A DNA stretch of 64,000 nt, taken from Todiramphus chloris collaris (lineage: Eukaryota > Chordata > Aves > Coraciiformes > Alcedinidae). Shown in pieces: positions 32,607 to 43,989 of this stretch (positions are counted from its first letter, which is position 1; each line of letters starts with the position of its first letter). Below the pieces are notes generated by a model. That model saw only the letters and a list, made by a program, of their open reading frames with translations, was not told the origin of the DNA and made no database searches. Made by a program: the position numbers and the translations under genes. Where the stretch lies: positions 36,476 to 100,475 of the forward strand of contig JANVCC010009937.1 of the NCBI GenBank assembly GCA_025345505.1. The letters are read 5' to 3'.

Positions 32607-32981
32607 TGTGGGAGACTAATGGACTTCCACAACTCTATGAGAGTTATAAAGCAAAGACATTTATTAATCTCACCCAAGTGGTTTATATACTCTTCATGCC
32701 TTATCACACTCCTAAAGGTTACACTTCATTGGTTAAATGCTGCTGTTCACATGCTCTAAGCTAACATCCAACTGGATATCTAAATGTCAACACATTGCTG
32801 TCCTCCTCCAGCTTCTCTGGTAGATGTTCCTCATTCTTCTCTTGATTCACTGTCTTTCTTCCTCATTTAACAGTCTTTCTCAGGAGTTATGCTTGTTCAA
32901 GGTCGTACGCAGCCTACTCATGCCATCTCTATGTAGTCTTGCTCAAAACAATGTCTGTTAGCTTCCAAAAAGTTTCCCACA
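32607..32981 (-). repeat. 5' LTR of class II shell element
   Basis: A 375-bp LTR, TGTGGGAGAC to GTTTCCCACA on the plus strand, with a perfect short inverted repeat at its ends (TGTGGGA/TCCCACA) and 'catttattaat' as the reverse polyadenylation signal. It is bounded at 32,982 by a fragment of ERVL LTR. No partner with this sequence is found at the other end of the nest. Confidence 0.75.
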
Positions 32982-33258
32982 GGATGGAATCCATTGTTGG
33001 TCAGTTTAGGGTCACTGGTCCTGTCCGCTCCACCCTGCAGGTGCGGCCTTTGACTCTTCTGCACCCACCAATGTGGTACACATTGGTCTGCATACCAATC
33101 CTTGGTAGTAACTCTAAACATGGGGTGTTATCACTGCTAGAAGCAGACACTGTCTGTGAAAACAGGATGCTAACTTCAGACAGTGCAGTTAGTTAGAACT
33201 GAGCTGAAAAGTAAAATCACTGAACAGAATTAGTATTGTTTTCACTCCAACCAGGACA
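32982..33258 (-). repeat. 3' LTR fragment of ERVL copy 2
   Basis: The U3 start (minus strand TGTCCTGGTTGGAGTG) through about 277 bp, matching 58,34x-58,623 and 53,07x-53,346. The rest was removed where the class II LTR begins. Confidence 0.85.
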
Positions 33259-33514
33259 TTCAACCCCTTATTCCATACCATTTATGTCATACACGTAACT
33301 AGGTTACCATTTCTTTCTACAGAAAAGTTTGAGTTGATGATTGTAGATTTCCATATATTGTAACAGTCTCTCAGGGTAGGAAAGATGGGTTCGTACCTAC
33401 AGGTTGCAGGTTCATCTCAGGAAGTTACTGTATGCCACTTGATGAGGCTAGCTCCTGTCATCGCCACAATGTTGCCCTGAAAGACACTTATTGAATACTG
33501 TTAATATCATGCAA
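33259..33514 (-). other. 3' untranslated region of ERVL copy 2
   Basis: Non-coding sequence between the integrase stop and the LTR, shared nearly base for base with 53,347-53,617 in copy 3. Confidence 0.75.
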
Positions 33515-34585
33515 TTAATACACAGCTTTGAATCGAGTATTCTCACCCAGAGTTAAATTTCCTTGAGGTACACACTGTAATTCACCATCTTTCATCATCA
33601 CCCACCAAGTACTTCCAGGTCCTTGAGCAAAAGCAGTCCCATGAATGGTTTTGCCTTTGCCCGAAGCAGGAAATACCCACACAGTTTTCCCCAACAGATT
33701 CCTTTCATACACCACAAGGAATTTATGGACTTTATGCCCTTCTACTGTGTGTAAAGGGTCTGACTGAGCAGGACCAGCTCGACTGATGGATCCTCTGGTG
33801 TTGACTAACCAGGTGGCTTGGGCTAAATGCTTGTCCCAGTTTTTAAAGGTTCCACCCCCCATTGCTTTCAAAGTAGTTTTTAACAGGCCATTGTATCGTT
33901 CAATTTTTCCAGAGGCTGGTGCATGATAGGGGATGTGATACACCCATTCGATACCATGCTCTTTGGCCCAATTGTCTATGAGATTGTTTTTGAAATGAGT
34001 CCCATTGTCAGACTCAATTCTCTCAGGGGTACCATGTCGCCACAGGATCTGCTTTTCCAGGCCCAGGATGGTGTTCCGGGCAGTGGCGTGAGGTACAGGA
34101 TGGGTTTCCAGCCAGCCAGTGGTTGCTTCCACCATTGTAAGCACATAGTGCTTACCCTGGCGCGTTTGGGGCAGTGTGATGTAATCAATCTGCCAGGCCT
34201 GCCCATACTTATACTTGGTCCATCGTCCCCCATACCACAAAGGCTTTAACCGTTTTGCTTGTTTGATTGCGGCGCATGTTTCACAGTCATGGATAACCTG
34301 CGCAATGGCGTCCATGGTTAAATCCACCCCTCGGTCACGTGCCCATTTGTATGTTGCATATCTTCCCTGATGTCCTGAAGTATCATGAGCCCACCGAGCT
34401 AAAAATAGTTCACCTTTATGTTCCCACTCTAAGTCTATCTGGAACACTATCAGCCTGATCCACTTGATGGTTGTTTTGATGCTCCTCAGTGGCTTGACAT
34501 ACGGGTACGTGGGCATCCACGTGAGACTTTTACAACTAGTTTCTCTATCCGAGCAGCAATGTCTTGCCATAGCGTGGCAGCCCAA
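33515..34585 (-). pseudogene. pol: Integrase of ERVL copy 2
   Basis: A 356-residue frame. After a stretch of frameshifted RNase H end it carries the integrase zinc finger (HDTSGHQG, then CETC). The core has WQIDYITLPQT (Asp), ESDNGTHFKNN (Asp) and GKIERYNGLLK (Glu). The C-terminal domain contains NLLGKTVWVFPASGKGKTIH. All catalytic residues are present, so the integrase domain itself reads as intact. The upstream frameshift separates it from RNase H. Confidence 0.88.
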
Positions 34586-35260
34586 ATGGGTTTACTTCTG
34601 TGCTGACAGTTATTCTGCTTCCACTGTTTTAACCATTCCCACAAGGCATTTGCTGCCATCCATGAATCAGTGTGTAGATAGAGAAGTGGCCACTTTTCTT
34701 GCTCAGCAATATCTAAGGCCTGTTGGATGGCTTTTACGTCTGCAAACTGACTTGATTCACCTACTCCCTCAGCTGCTTCTGTTACTCACCGTGTGGGACT
34801 CCAAACAACAGCTTTCCACTTCCGATGGTTTCCTACAAGACAGCAAGAGCTATCAGTAAACAGAGCATATTGCTTATCATTAACTGATAACTTATTGTAT
34901 AATGGGGATTCTTCAGCACATGTCACCACCTGTTCTGGTGGCATGCCAAAGTCTTTACCTTCTGGCCAGTCCATGATCACCTCTAAGATTCCTGGACGAC
35001 TGAGATTCCCTATTTGAGCTCTCTGGGTGATTAATGCAGCCCACTTACTCCATGTGGCAATGGTGGCATGATGAGTGGAAGGGAACTTACCCTTGAACAT
35101 CCAGTTTAGGACTGGTAACCTTGGTGCCAGGAGGAGCTGTGCTTCAGTACCAATCACTTCTCAAGCAGCTCGAACTCCTTCATATGCTGACAATATTTCT
35201 TTTTTCAGTTGGGGTATAGTTGGCCTCGGAGCCTTTGTATCCTCAACTCCAAAATCCTAG
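34586..35260 (-). pseudogene. pol: RNase H of ERVL copy 2
   Basis: RNase H in two frames. 34,786-35,157 holds the tether and the first catalytic block (YALFTDSSC, where copy 3 reads YALLTDGSC). The rest is frameshifted near 34,786 and lies toward 34,586. A stop at about 35,160 separates it from RT. The glycine of the catalytic TDG block is serine here. Confidence 0.82.
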
Positions 35261-35988
35261 GGGCCGACCTCGAGTTTCCCCTGGTGCTTTCTGCCAGAGG
35301 CTCCAGGTAGGACCATTATTCCCAGCCGCAGTATAGAGCACATTTTTAATGTCCCGTCCAGTTCGGACTGGACCAAGGGCTACTGCATGTACAATCTCTC
35401 ATTTGATCTGTTCAAAGGCCTGGTTTTGTTTTTCACGACCCCAATTAAAGTTGTTTTTCTTTCAAGTCACTTCATAGAGAGGTTTTACAATCTGACTGTA
35501 ACAAAAAATGTTCATTCTCCAGAAACCCACAGCACCTAACAAGGACTGTGTTTCCACCCCTGGTGCAGGTGATTCCAAGTGTGTTGGACACCTCTCCAGT
35601 TGAAAGCAAACTGAGGCCTACACTCTGGTGCTATAGGAATAGAGAAGAATACATTAACAATGTCAATGTTAGCATACCACTTAGCGGCCTTGGACTCCAG
35701 TTCATACTGGAGTTCCAACATGTCCGGCATGGCAGCACTCATTGCTGGCGTAACCTCATTCAGGCCACGATAGTCCACTGTTAATCTCCATTCCCCATTA
35801 GATTTCCGCACTGGCCATATAGGACTGTTAAAGGGTGAGCGAGTTTTGCTAATCAGGATTTGACCCTCTAGTTGACGGATCAGCTTCTGGATAGGAGCTA
35901 TAGAATCTCGGTTGGTGTGATATTGTCGTTGGTGCACAGTTCCAGTGGCAATTGGCACCTTTTGATCCTCAACTCTTATCTTACCCAC
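35261..35988 (-). pseudogene. pol: RT of ERVL copy 2 (catalytic box deleted)
   Basis: A 150-residue frame at 35,536-35,988 with SPFNSPIWPVRKSNGEWRLT, NIDIVNVFFSIPI (first Asp) and a GWKHSPC end. The next segment, which should carry the polymerase YIDD box, is missing: the frame runs into thumb sequence near 35,460-35,540. The deletion overlaps the one in copy 3. Confidence 0.82.
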
Positions 35989-36600
35989 AACAGCAGACTC
36001 CTCTGAAAGGTTCGTCAGGACAGTCAGCTGTTTCTTGTCCTCAGTCTCTACAGCTGCTATACCAAAGACCCATTGATACCCTTTTGGGTCCTTCTAATAC
36101 CCTTTCTTGAGGAAGTCTATGCCAAAATTTGCACAGAGCATCCAGAGCAGTCACTATATGGTCTTTTTTCCATTTATTCCCAGCTAGACTCACTTCAGCT
36201 TCTAGTACAGTCAGTTCTTGACTGTTACTCCAGTAATGGTAACAGATTCAGTCCCTCTATGATTCGATGGCAATAGGCTGCATTGTGCACCACTATCTAC
36301 CAGGGCTCTATACTTAGGTGGTTCTAACGTGTGAAGCGATTGAATCCACACAGTCCAATAAACTCTGTTGTCCCTCTCCTCCACCTGGCTGGAGGCAGGG
36401 CCCCTCTAATTCCGAGGGTTGTGTCCATAATTGGTAACTGGGTTTGTGTAGTTCATCGGGTTCACGTGGTTTACCTGGTTAACAGGGTATGTGTAGATCA
36501 CAGGAATTATGCCATTTACACGATTTACACTATTTATAGCATTTGTATTGACTACATGAATCACATTTTCATTCCCCCTGCTCTACATTTTGACGTGGAT
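35989..36600 (-). pseudogene. pol: Protease region and Asn/Val-rich linker of ERVL copy 2
   Basis: The aspartic protease active site is readable as ALVDSGAQCSL near 36,262-36,300 on the minus strand. Just upstream (about 36,440-36,560) the gag-pol junction encodes a degenerate NxVNxVN repeat made of short GTNAAN-type DNA units. Broken frames surround both. Confidence 0.7.
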
Positions 36601-36742
36601 CAGCCTCCCTTTTGGAAGAATTCTCTCTTCTCTTTGTTTTACCTTGTAAGTAGAGTACTCGTGCCTGTAGAGCAGAGGTAGGTTTTCCATCCCATCTGCT
36701 CTTTTTCTCTTGAAAGGCACGGAGAAGCGACCACAGGGTATG

Positions 36743-37852
36743 TCATGACATGTACTGTTCCTGTTTAGCCGGTCTCAAAGAAGAGTGTCTTATTTTAGTG
36801 GTGTCAACACAGGTCCACTCAGGGGAAGAATAGGATCTGTTCTCACTCTCCTTTATTTTTTTAATCAGTTTTTCAACTGATATCTCCAGAGCTGATACAC
36901 GGACCTGTAGAGGACCAGAGACCAATGCTGACAATGTGTGGGAATATGCTGATGGGGCACTCTGCACAAACTTCCACAACATGGGTCACTTGCATGGGAT
37001 TGCATCAGGGTTCACTATTTGCGTGTCACCATAAATCACCTGTTGCACAGCTAAATTTCTCAGGTACTTATTACCTTTCTTCATGGTGGTCCATTTGCTT
37101 GGGTGACATTCGATGTCCTCCTTATAGGGGTACCTGGATTTCACAGCTGACAAGAGTCTTCTCCAGAGACTGATAGTGTTGCTCTTTCTTGCAAGCTCTT
37201 GATCAATGCCTCCATCTCTGGCCAGGAATCCCAGCTGCCTGGCTTCTCTGCCATCCAATTTGATGGTGTGGGCACCATTATCCCAGCATCGGAGTAGCCA
37301 AGTGATCAGTGGCTCACCTTCATGGAGGCTATAGTCCTTTCTCAGATTTCTCATCTCCTTCGTAGGTAAAGATTTGTTGGTACCCTCTGCATCTGATGAC
37401 TCCACATCTGATGGGTTTGCTTTAGAAGGGCCTGCTCCACTGTCATCTGACCACACTGGGCGATCTGTTTTTGTTAGGTGTTTCTTTCCAGTTGCAGTGG
37501 CATCAGGCTTTGCATCTGGTTCTGACTCATACTCAGATTCAGCTTGAGAAGGACCGTCTCCCTGATCTGTTGCTGGACTTGGCTGTTTGTTTTGTTTTCC
37601 TTTCTTCACAGGAGCAACTTGTACAGGTGCAGTTTGAGTGGGAGTGGACACAGTAGCTGTGGGTGTAGCTGCCGGCTTTGCTGCTGGAGCTGGAACAGCT
37701 CCAGTGCTTGTTGTGGGAGTTGGAGCAGCAGCAGCGCTTGTTTTGAGAACTGGAGGAGCAGCAGCATGGCTTGTTGGGGGGGCTTGGGGAGTATCAGAAA
37801 CTGCGGTGCCTGTTACATATACAAATCTATACAAAACAAATATCGAACCCAA
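36743..37852 (-). pseudogene. gag: gag of ERVL copy 2, fused to LTR sequence
   Basis: Two frames (36,986-37,852 and 36,743-36,982) separated by a frameshift. The body has an alanine/proline/threonine-rich N-terminal part, a lysine-rich NKQ stretch, an acidic-serine part (SEYESEPDAKPDATATG) and a conserved TWLLRCWDNGAHTIKLDG block. The first about 13 codons derive from the LTR because a deletion (junction near 37,815) joined LTR and gag in frame. That removed the true gag start, the PBS and the leader. Confidence 0.85.
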
Positions 37853-38450
37853 CCCCCTGATATTAATTCCTTCACTGTCACCACTGATGCTGTGGAGCAG
37901 TCACTGGGGAAGTCCCAGACTGGGCCCCGCAGCAGACGGGAGCCGTGTTCAGGAGCTGGATTCTGGTACCGGGTTCAGGAACACGCAGATCAGGATCGAA
38001 GGCAGAACGGACAGAGTCCTCCTTGGGTGCTTCGAGGAAGGAACTGAAAGAGGACCTAAGCCAAGCTAAGCAAAGCTGTCAAAGCAGTCCAAGAGGAGAG
38101 AAGCGCCACAGACCCTTCAGATCCCTTGGCTTTATGCCGAATATGACGTATATGAGATGGAATCCCTTGTTAGTCAGTTTGGGGTCAGCTGTCCTGTCTG
38201 CTCCTCCCTGAAGGTGTAGCCTTTCACTTTTCTGCACCCCCCAATGTGGTACACAAAATGCAGCAGTGGCCTTGGTCTGCACACCAGTCCTTGGTAGTAA
38301 CTCTAAACATGAGGTGTTAACACTGCTAGAAGCAGACACTGTCTGTGAGAACAGGCTGCTACCTTCAGAAAGTGCAGTTAGTTAGAAGAACTGAGCTGAA
38401 AAGTAAAATCACTGAACAGAATTAGTTCTGTTCTCACTCAAACCAGGACA
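37816..38450 (-). repeat. 5' LTR fragment of ERVL copy 2
   Basis: Matches 58,03x-58,623 from 'aaatctatacaaaac' to the terminal CCAGGACA. The U5 end next to the PBS is deleted. Confidence 0.85.
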
Positions 38451-41213
38451 AACATTTATATCCTAAATTAACTACAAGTATGAAGTATCATGGAGTCAGT
38501 GCCATATAGCTATCTTGATATCATTGTTCTCGATGGTCCTAGTTGCTGAAGTTAAGATGACCAGACTAGAGAGCTCTTTAACAGGGAAATGGATCGGACA
38601 ATTGACAGGACAAGGACAGAACTGCAGTAGGCATCTTCTGCCAACCCTACCCAAAGTTTGGGTATTTTATAACCATCTTTTATAAAATGATTGAGTTTCT
38701 AGGTGATTTCTAATCCTTGGCTCCTGCTTCTGAACTACATGCTGTGTGATGTGGGAGTGTTACTTTCCCAGGCTTCAGGAGGTGCATTGCCCTGTTGTTC
38801 AGTTGGTTTGATTTGGTTTGGTTTTTCTGCCCCTTGTGTAGCTGTTGCTGCTTATATCAAAAGCAGTCTTCCCAGCTCTGGAGGCTACACTTTTTCACTG
38901 ATCAGTAACTGACCATTAATGAGTTGTTTATGGTTCTGGGGCCTCTCCTTTTGCCTGTGTCTATATTTTCAAGGCCTTTGTTATCTCATGTTTAAATTGT
39001 ATGTCATATAAGAGACACCTGGTACCAAGGTCTATTTCACTGAGCCACTTTTCATAACAAGTTGATAATTAGCCTTACAAATCAGGACTGGGTCCTTGCA
39101 TAGTTTGCATAAGGCTTGCGGCATGTTGTTAGTAATGGTAGTAGTGCATTTATAGAAATGCTTATACAGTTGTACTGTATTAAGTTGCTTATGTTTGGAT
39201 TCAAAGCAAGCTAATCTTAAAGTCTGCTTAAGTGTGCTGCTTTTATGGGTACGGCAGTCCTCTGCTCTAGATGCAGCTTCCCTGTTTTCATAGGATGGGA
39301 ACTCTCCATTCCCATCACGGTGAGTCTGAGTCCAGAGTGCTGAACTCTGACAGCTCAACAATACTGCTGCAAAGCATGGCTTTGTATCCTGTATCTGAGT
39401 GTTGTATCCTTTCTGAGTGTTGCCTCATGGTTTTCTCATGAAATCCATATTGGACTGTTGGTGTATGTACAGATTTTGGATCTTCCATGGCATACTGCAA
39501 TACACAGTATGAGATATAACAAAAAGACATCCAATCAATACTCAAATAGTGATTTTAGGGGTGCAGCAGTGTATGTGATTCCTGTTCCTGTATTTGGCTG
39601 TCCTATTAAAACTTTAAAAAGTGATACATGGGGTTTCTGCATTCTCTAAACTTGATATGAAGTTTCCTTGCTTCCTTTCCTGCCTAATAACTGTAATGTC
39701 TTCCTGTATATGATGGCATTCCTAATGAGTTTTAACTCAGCGATTTCATATCAATTCTAAGCTGTTTTTTTCAAGTGGTATAATTCTGATTTTTTTTTTC
39801 ATGGCTAATGTATGATGTCAGTGGATATTGCAAATATTTTGCTCCTAAGGGATACCTGAGAAGCATCATTTGCATTTTTCTGCAGGGGACTCAGTTTTCT
39901 GGTTCAATTCACACCAAGGTGACAACAATGCATGCTTCCATTTCCAGTATCTCATATCCTGGAGTTATTAACTGATACTTAGCACTAAACACAAATTATG
40001 ACTTTATTAAAGCTTAGGGTTCTTCAGACTGTGTTCAAACAGGACAGGCCTGTTGGTTATATCCTAATTTCTCACAGTATATAACTAAATCTGTTAACAC
40101 CCCTTCACTAATCCATGGAGCTTTTACATAGGGTATCCACAATCAGTTGTAGATCACTTCAGGCAGTAGCTGCATGCACATACTGGTTTACAACTATTTC
40201 AGTCTTGCCCTCATTTCTTCTAATAACACAGTGCTGTTCCATGTCTTTGATCAACGTTTAGCTGATATTTCAAGTGCACATTTTTTATATTCTAGATTTT
40301 GCTATTGCAAGTCATTGGTTTTTCAGTGGGCAGTTGAAAATAGCATGTCAAAGGTGTGTTAGCATATAAGCCAATACAGCGTGACTTGATACTACACATT
40401 AATGCCACATTATTAACAGGAAAATAACTGGATAAAATATTAACAAATTGCATACTGTAAGACTATAGGATAGTTGATTCCACACAAAAATTACTAAAAA
40501 GCCTTTTTTATGTGATCACTTCTGCATCTGAACATCTCTGCCAGGTGTGCAGATTAACCAGATTAATTTTTGAAAACTGTGGGTTTCAAGTTTAAAATGT
40601 GGTTTAACTGCAAAAGTAAAAAAGATTTATGCTTGTTCCAGACATAAAAAGGCGCTTCTCAGATGAGAGGGCTTCTTTGCAATGAATTAAACCAAGCTAA
40701 TTTTAAAGTTTGCATAGCATGCTAGCAAGCTAATATTAAATTCTGCTTAGTGTGCTTCTGCTTTCATGGGTGCAGTAGGCCTCTACTTCAGCCAAGGTTT
40801 GAAAAGACAAGAATTATTGTTTAAAAGAAAAAGCAGTATTCATTACATTTTTAAGGCAAATATCCTAAGATAAGATATGAAGTGAAATATTTGCATAGTA
40901 GAAAAGAATATAAAATCACTTAACAGACTTATATTTTTAAGCCTATTTTCTTGATAAGAGTTTTCTATACATGTAAATGTGCCATTCTGAGAAAGTTTTT
41001 CATTTTAATGTAGTAATGAACAAGTCATATAATGATTACATGTTTTGCCACCTGAAAGGATCATCACTGTTTTGGTAGACATAAAGTGGTCTCATTTACT
41101 TTTTTGCAATAATGTTTTCCTATATCCTGTAAAAACCACAGCCAACTGATGTAATTAAAAAGTGATTCTTATTGCTTAAGAATAACAGCAAGGAAAGACG
41201 AGATATCCTCATC
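38451..41213. other. Intron-like unique sequence
   Basis: About 2.8 kb of AT-rich sequence with no transposon and no recognisable exon. Short open frames such as 38,703-38,912 lack conserved features or convincing splice sites. It is the longest stretch of probable host DNA in the right half of the window. Confidence 0.5.
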
Positions 41214-42240
41214 TAATCATAGAATCATAAAATTGTCAGGGTTGGAAGGGACCTTAAAGATCATCTAGTTCCAACCCCCCTGCCATGGGCAGGGACACCT
41301 CCCACTAGAGCAGGTTGCTCAGAGCCCCATCCAGCCTGGTCTCAAAAACTTCCAAGCATGGGGCTTCCACCACCTCTCTGGGCAACCTGTTCCAGTGTTT
41401 CACCACTCTCATGGTGAAGAAATTCTTCCTAATGTCTAACCTGAATTGACCTATCTCTACTTTTAATCCATTCCCTCTAGTCCTATCACTGCCCGACAGC
41501 CTAAAAAGTCCCTCCCCAGCTTTCTTGTAGCCCCCTTCAGATACTGGAAGGCCACAATAAGGTCTCCCCGGAGCCTTCTCTTCTCCAGACTGAACAACCC
41601 CAACTCTCTCAGTCTGTCCTCATGGGAGAGGTGCTCCAGCCCTCTGATCATCCTGGTGGCCCTTCTCTGGACACGTTCCAGCACATCCATATCCTTTCTG
41701 TAATAGGGGCTCCAGAACTGGATGCAGTACTACAGGTGAGGTCTCATGAGAGTGGAGTAGAGGGGCAGAATCACCTCCCTCGACCTGCTGGCCACGCTTT
41801 TCTTGATGCATCCCAGGATACGATTGGCTTTCTGGGCTGCAAGAGTGCACTGATGGCTCATGTTGAGCTTCTCATCCACCAGCACTCCCAAGTCCTTTTC
41901 TTCAGGGCTGCTCTCAAGCCAGTCACTGCCCAGCCTATATTGGTGCTTGGGATTGCTCTGACCCAGATGGAGGACCTTGCATTTGGCCTTGCTGAACTTC
42001 ATGAGGTTGGCATGGTCTCACCTCTCCACCCTGTCAAGGTCCCTCTGGATGGCATCCCTTCCCTCCAGCGTGTCAGCCGCCCCACACAGCTTGGTGTCAT
42101 CGGCAAACTTGCTGAGGGTGCACTCAATGCCACTGTCCATGTCGCTGACGAAGATGTTAAACAAGACTGGTCCCAGTCCTGATCCTTGAGGGACTCACTT
42201 GTCACTGGTCTCCACTTGGATACCAACCCATTGACAACCA
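41214..42240 (-). mobile_element. CR1 non-LTR retrotransposon, 5'-truncated
   Basis: The 3' end lies at 41,214 with the CR1 octamer-type tail (ATTCTATGATT on the minus strand). Antisense to plus, the ORF2 C-terminus reads VLHLGQSNPKHQYRLG, LGVLVDEKLNMSHQCTLAAQ and [19 protein letters not shown]. Several frameshifts are present. About 1 kb remains, the usual 5'-truncated form. Confidence 0.93.
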
Positions 42241-42415
42241 CTACTTTCTACTAGGTTTCTCCTGGATTTCAGAATTCAAAAAGGAAAACCAGAATTTGGT
42301 ATTGTGAATTTTGGCTCACCCTAATTCCCCAGGTTTATGGATCTACTTAGATTTTCTTTCAGGGGAAAAAAAAACCCCAAAGTATTAAAATTAAGTGAAT
42401 TAGAACTTGCCACAT

Positions 42416-42876
42416 TGTTACCAAATCCTGGTAAATGAAGAACTCTCTAACACTAGCATTAGAAAGCAGGCATTACTTTATTCAGTGCTGGGTGCATAGG
42501 GAATCATTCCTCCTAACACGTATGACCACTTGGTTCAGCTTCATTCCTTATATAATCATAAATCATCCCTATTCATTCTATTTCCTGGAATCGCTATATA
42601 TATTCAAAGCATTTCCCCAAACTTATTGTAATATTTAAATCGTCCTCATGAATGCCCAGTTCACCACTTTTGGGGTCTTCAGGTGGTCTCTGTGCATCTC
42701 TCCTGGTCTCTCAGAGTAGCTGGTTTTACCATTTAAGGTGTTCCGGTAAAGGTTACATTCTTTAGCTTCGGTCCTTCTTTCATTGTTAGTTTTATCTTGT
42801 TCCAGGATGTGGTTAGTGTTTAAGCTAGTCCTTGTCTGTTGAATACAAAAAGGTACAAAGATCTATTCTTGCAACA
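42416..42876 (-). mobile_element. Solo LTR, class I family 'L1' (copy d)
   Basis: A 461-bp LTR, TGTTACC to TTGCAACA on plus, flanked by ACAT (42,412-42,415 and 42,877-42,880). Closely similar to 2,253-2,714. Confidence 0.88.
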
Positions 42877-43134
42877 ACATCTTCTGTGTTTTCAGTACAT
42901 TTTGCATAAAATGTATGATAAACAATGAACTATAATGCATTCTCTAAGTTGTTCCACGCTGACAGATCTAGGACAGTTAATGATATTTATAAAAACAAAA
43001 CAAAAACCACTTGCAAAATTAATTACTTTAGTAACTTTAATGTTTATATTTCCTAAGCCAAGAATCTTCAAAAATAGCTCATAGAGAAAAAAGTATCTTT
43101 ATGCACTTTTATAATTGCATTGAGTGTATGTGGC

Positions 43135-43925
43135 AAGGATGGGGGCTGCAGGGCAGCCTCTGAGAAGAGGCTGGGGCTGCTGTGCACTGGACACAGATGG
43201 TTCCAGCTGGCTCTGGTGGACCCACTGCAGGGCACAGCTGAGACCCAGTAGCCACTGTGGTGGTGCCTCGGAGTAAACAGTTAAGAAAGGGCAAAACCGC
43301 TAGTTCAGCAGTGTGAGAGAGGAGTAAGGAAAAAAGTGTGAGAAACAGCCTTGCGGTGAGAGCAGAAGGAGGTGCTCCATACGCTGAGCAGAGATCCCTT
43401 GCAGCTCCTGGAGGAGACCACTGCGCAGCAGGCATTTCCGTACAGCCTGTGGAGAGGACTACGCCAGAGGGGATATCCACGCTGTGGCCTGTGGAGGATC
43501 CCACACCGAAGCAGCTGGATATGCACTGAAGGAGGATGCAACCTGTGGAGAGTGAGTGCTGAAGCGGGTTTATTCTGAAGGACTGCAGCCATGGAGAGGA
43601 GCTATGCTGGAGCAGGGGAAAAATGTGAGGAAGGAGTGGTAGAGTTGAAGTGTTATGAACTGACAGCAGCCCCCCCATCCCCCTGCGCCTGTGTTTTTAG
43701 CTTTGTCTTTGTTTCTCAACATCCAACTCTACTTTTAATTAAAATTAAATGAATTTTCACCAATTTGAGTCTGGTTTGCTCATGATGGCAACTGGTAAGT
43801 GATCTCCCTGTATTTATCTTGACCCACAGCTTTTCATCTTATTTTCTCCCCCTGTACAATTGAGCAGGGAGAGTGAGAAACTGTCTGGGTCGGAGTTGGC
43901 AGCCAGCTAGGGTATACCCACCACA
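43135..43925 (+). mobile_element. Solo ERVL-type LTR, long form
   Basis: A GC-richer 790-bp segment from TGTATGTGGC to ACCCACCACA. It has repeated 'ctgtggag' and 'agctcctggag' motifs, a CTGTGTTTTTAG stretch and a typical R-U5 end ('tctgggtcggagttggcagccagc'). Open frames inside it on both strands, including 189 codons at 43,109-43,678, are incidental. No flanking duplication was seen. Confidence 0.65.
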
Positions 43926-43989
43926 ATAATCTAGAGAGTTGTCGTAGATATTGATTCAGAGATTGGAGCTTCCAAGCCCCCTTGCTTTC

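Larger units (their letters stand above)
15569..32981 (-). mobile_element. Chimeric class II (betaretrovirus-like) ERV forming the outer shell of the nest
   Basis: Minus-strand remnants of one or two betaretrovirus-like proviruses, split by later insertions. In transcription order: LTR (32,607-32,981), PBS, gag N-terminal part (31,741-32,586), [class I provirus], gag capsid (19,207-19,602), CpG-rich block, RT (18,546-18,735), [solo LTR], RT-RNase H-integrase (17,632 to 15,840), PPT and LTR (15,569-15,837). The two LTRs are unrelated in sequence, protease is absent and there is no env. The shell is therefore either a recombinant provirus or two elements joined by deletion. Frame continuity across each inserted element supports the assignment of the flanks. 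Confidence 0.7.
32982..38450 (-). mobile_element. ERVL provirus, copy 2
   Basis: A minus-strand ERVL with parts of both LTRs, gag, protease, RT, RNase H and integrase, and no env. It is closely similar to copy 3 (52,861-58,623) over gag, RNase H, integrase and the 3' untranslated region. Its 3' LTR is cut by the class II LTR at 32,982. Its 5' LTR is joined directly to gag by a deletion that removed the PBS and the gag start. RT lacks the segment with the YIDD box. Confidence 0.88.

Noticed and set aside
37544..38069. Plus-strand frames rich in Ala/Gly or Cys/Ser, repeated at 56,974-57,301
   Set aside because: Antisense to the Ala/Pro/Thr-rich part of ERVL gag; no independent gene features.
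43109..43678. 189-codon minus-strand open frame
   Set aside because: It falls within a GC-rich ERVL-type LTR, overlaps frames on the other strand and has low-complexity composition.
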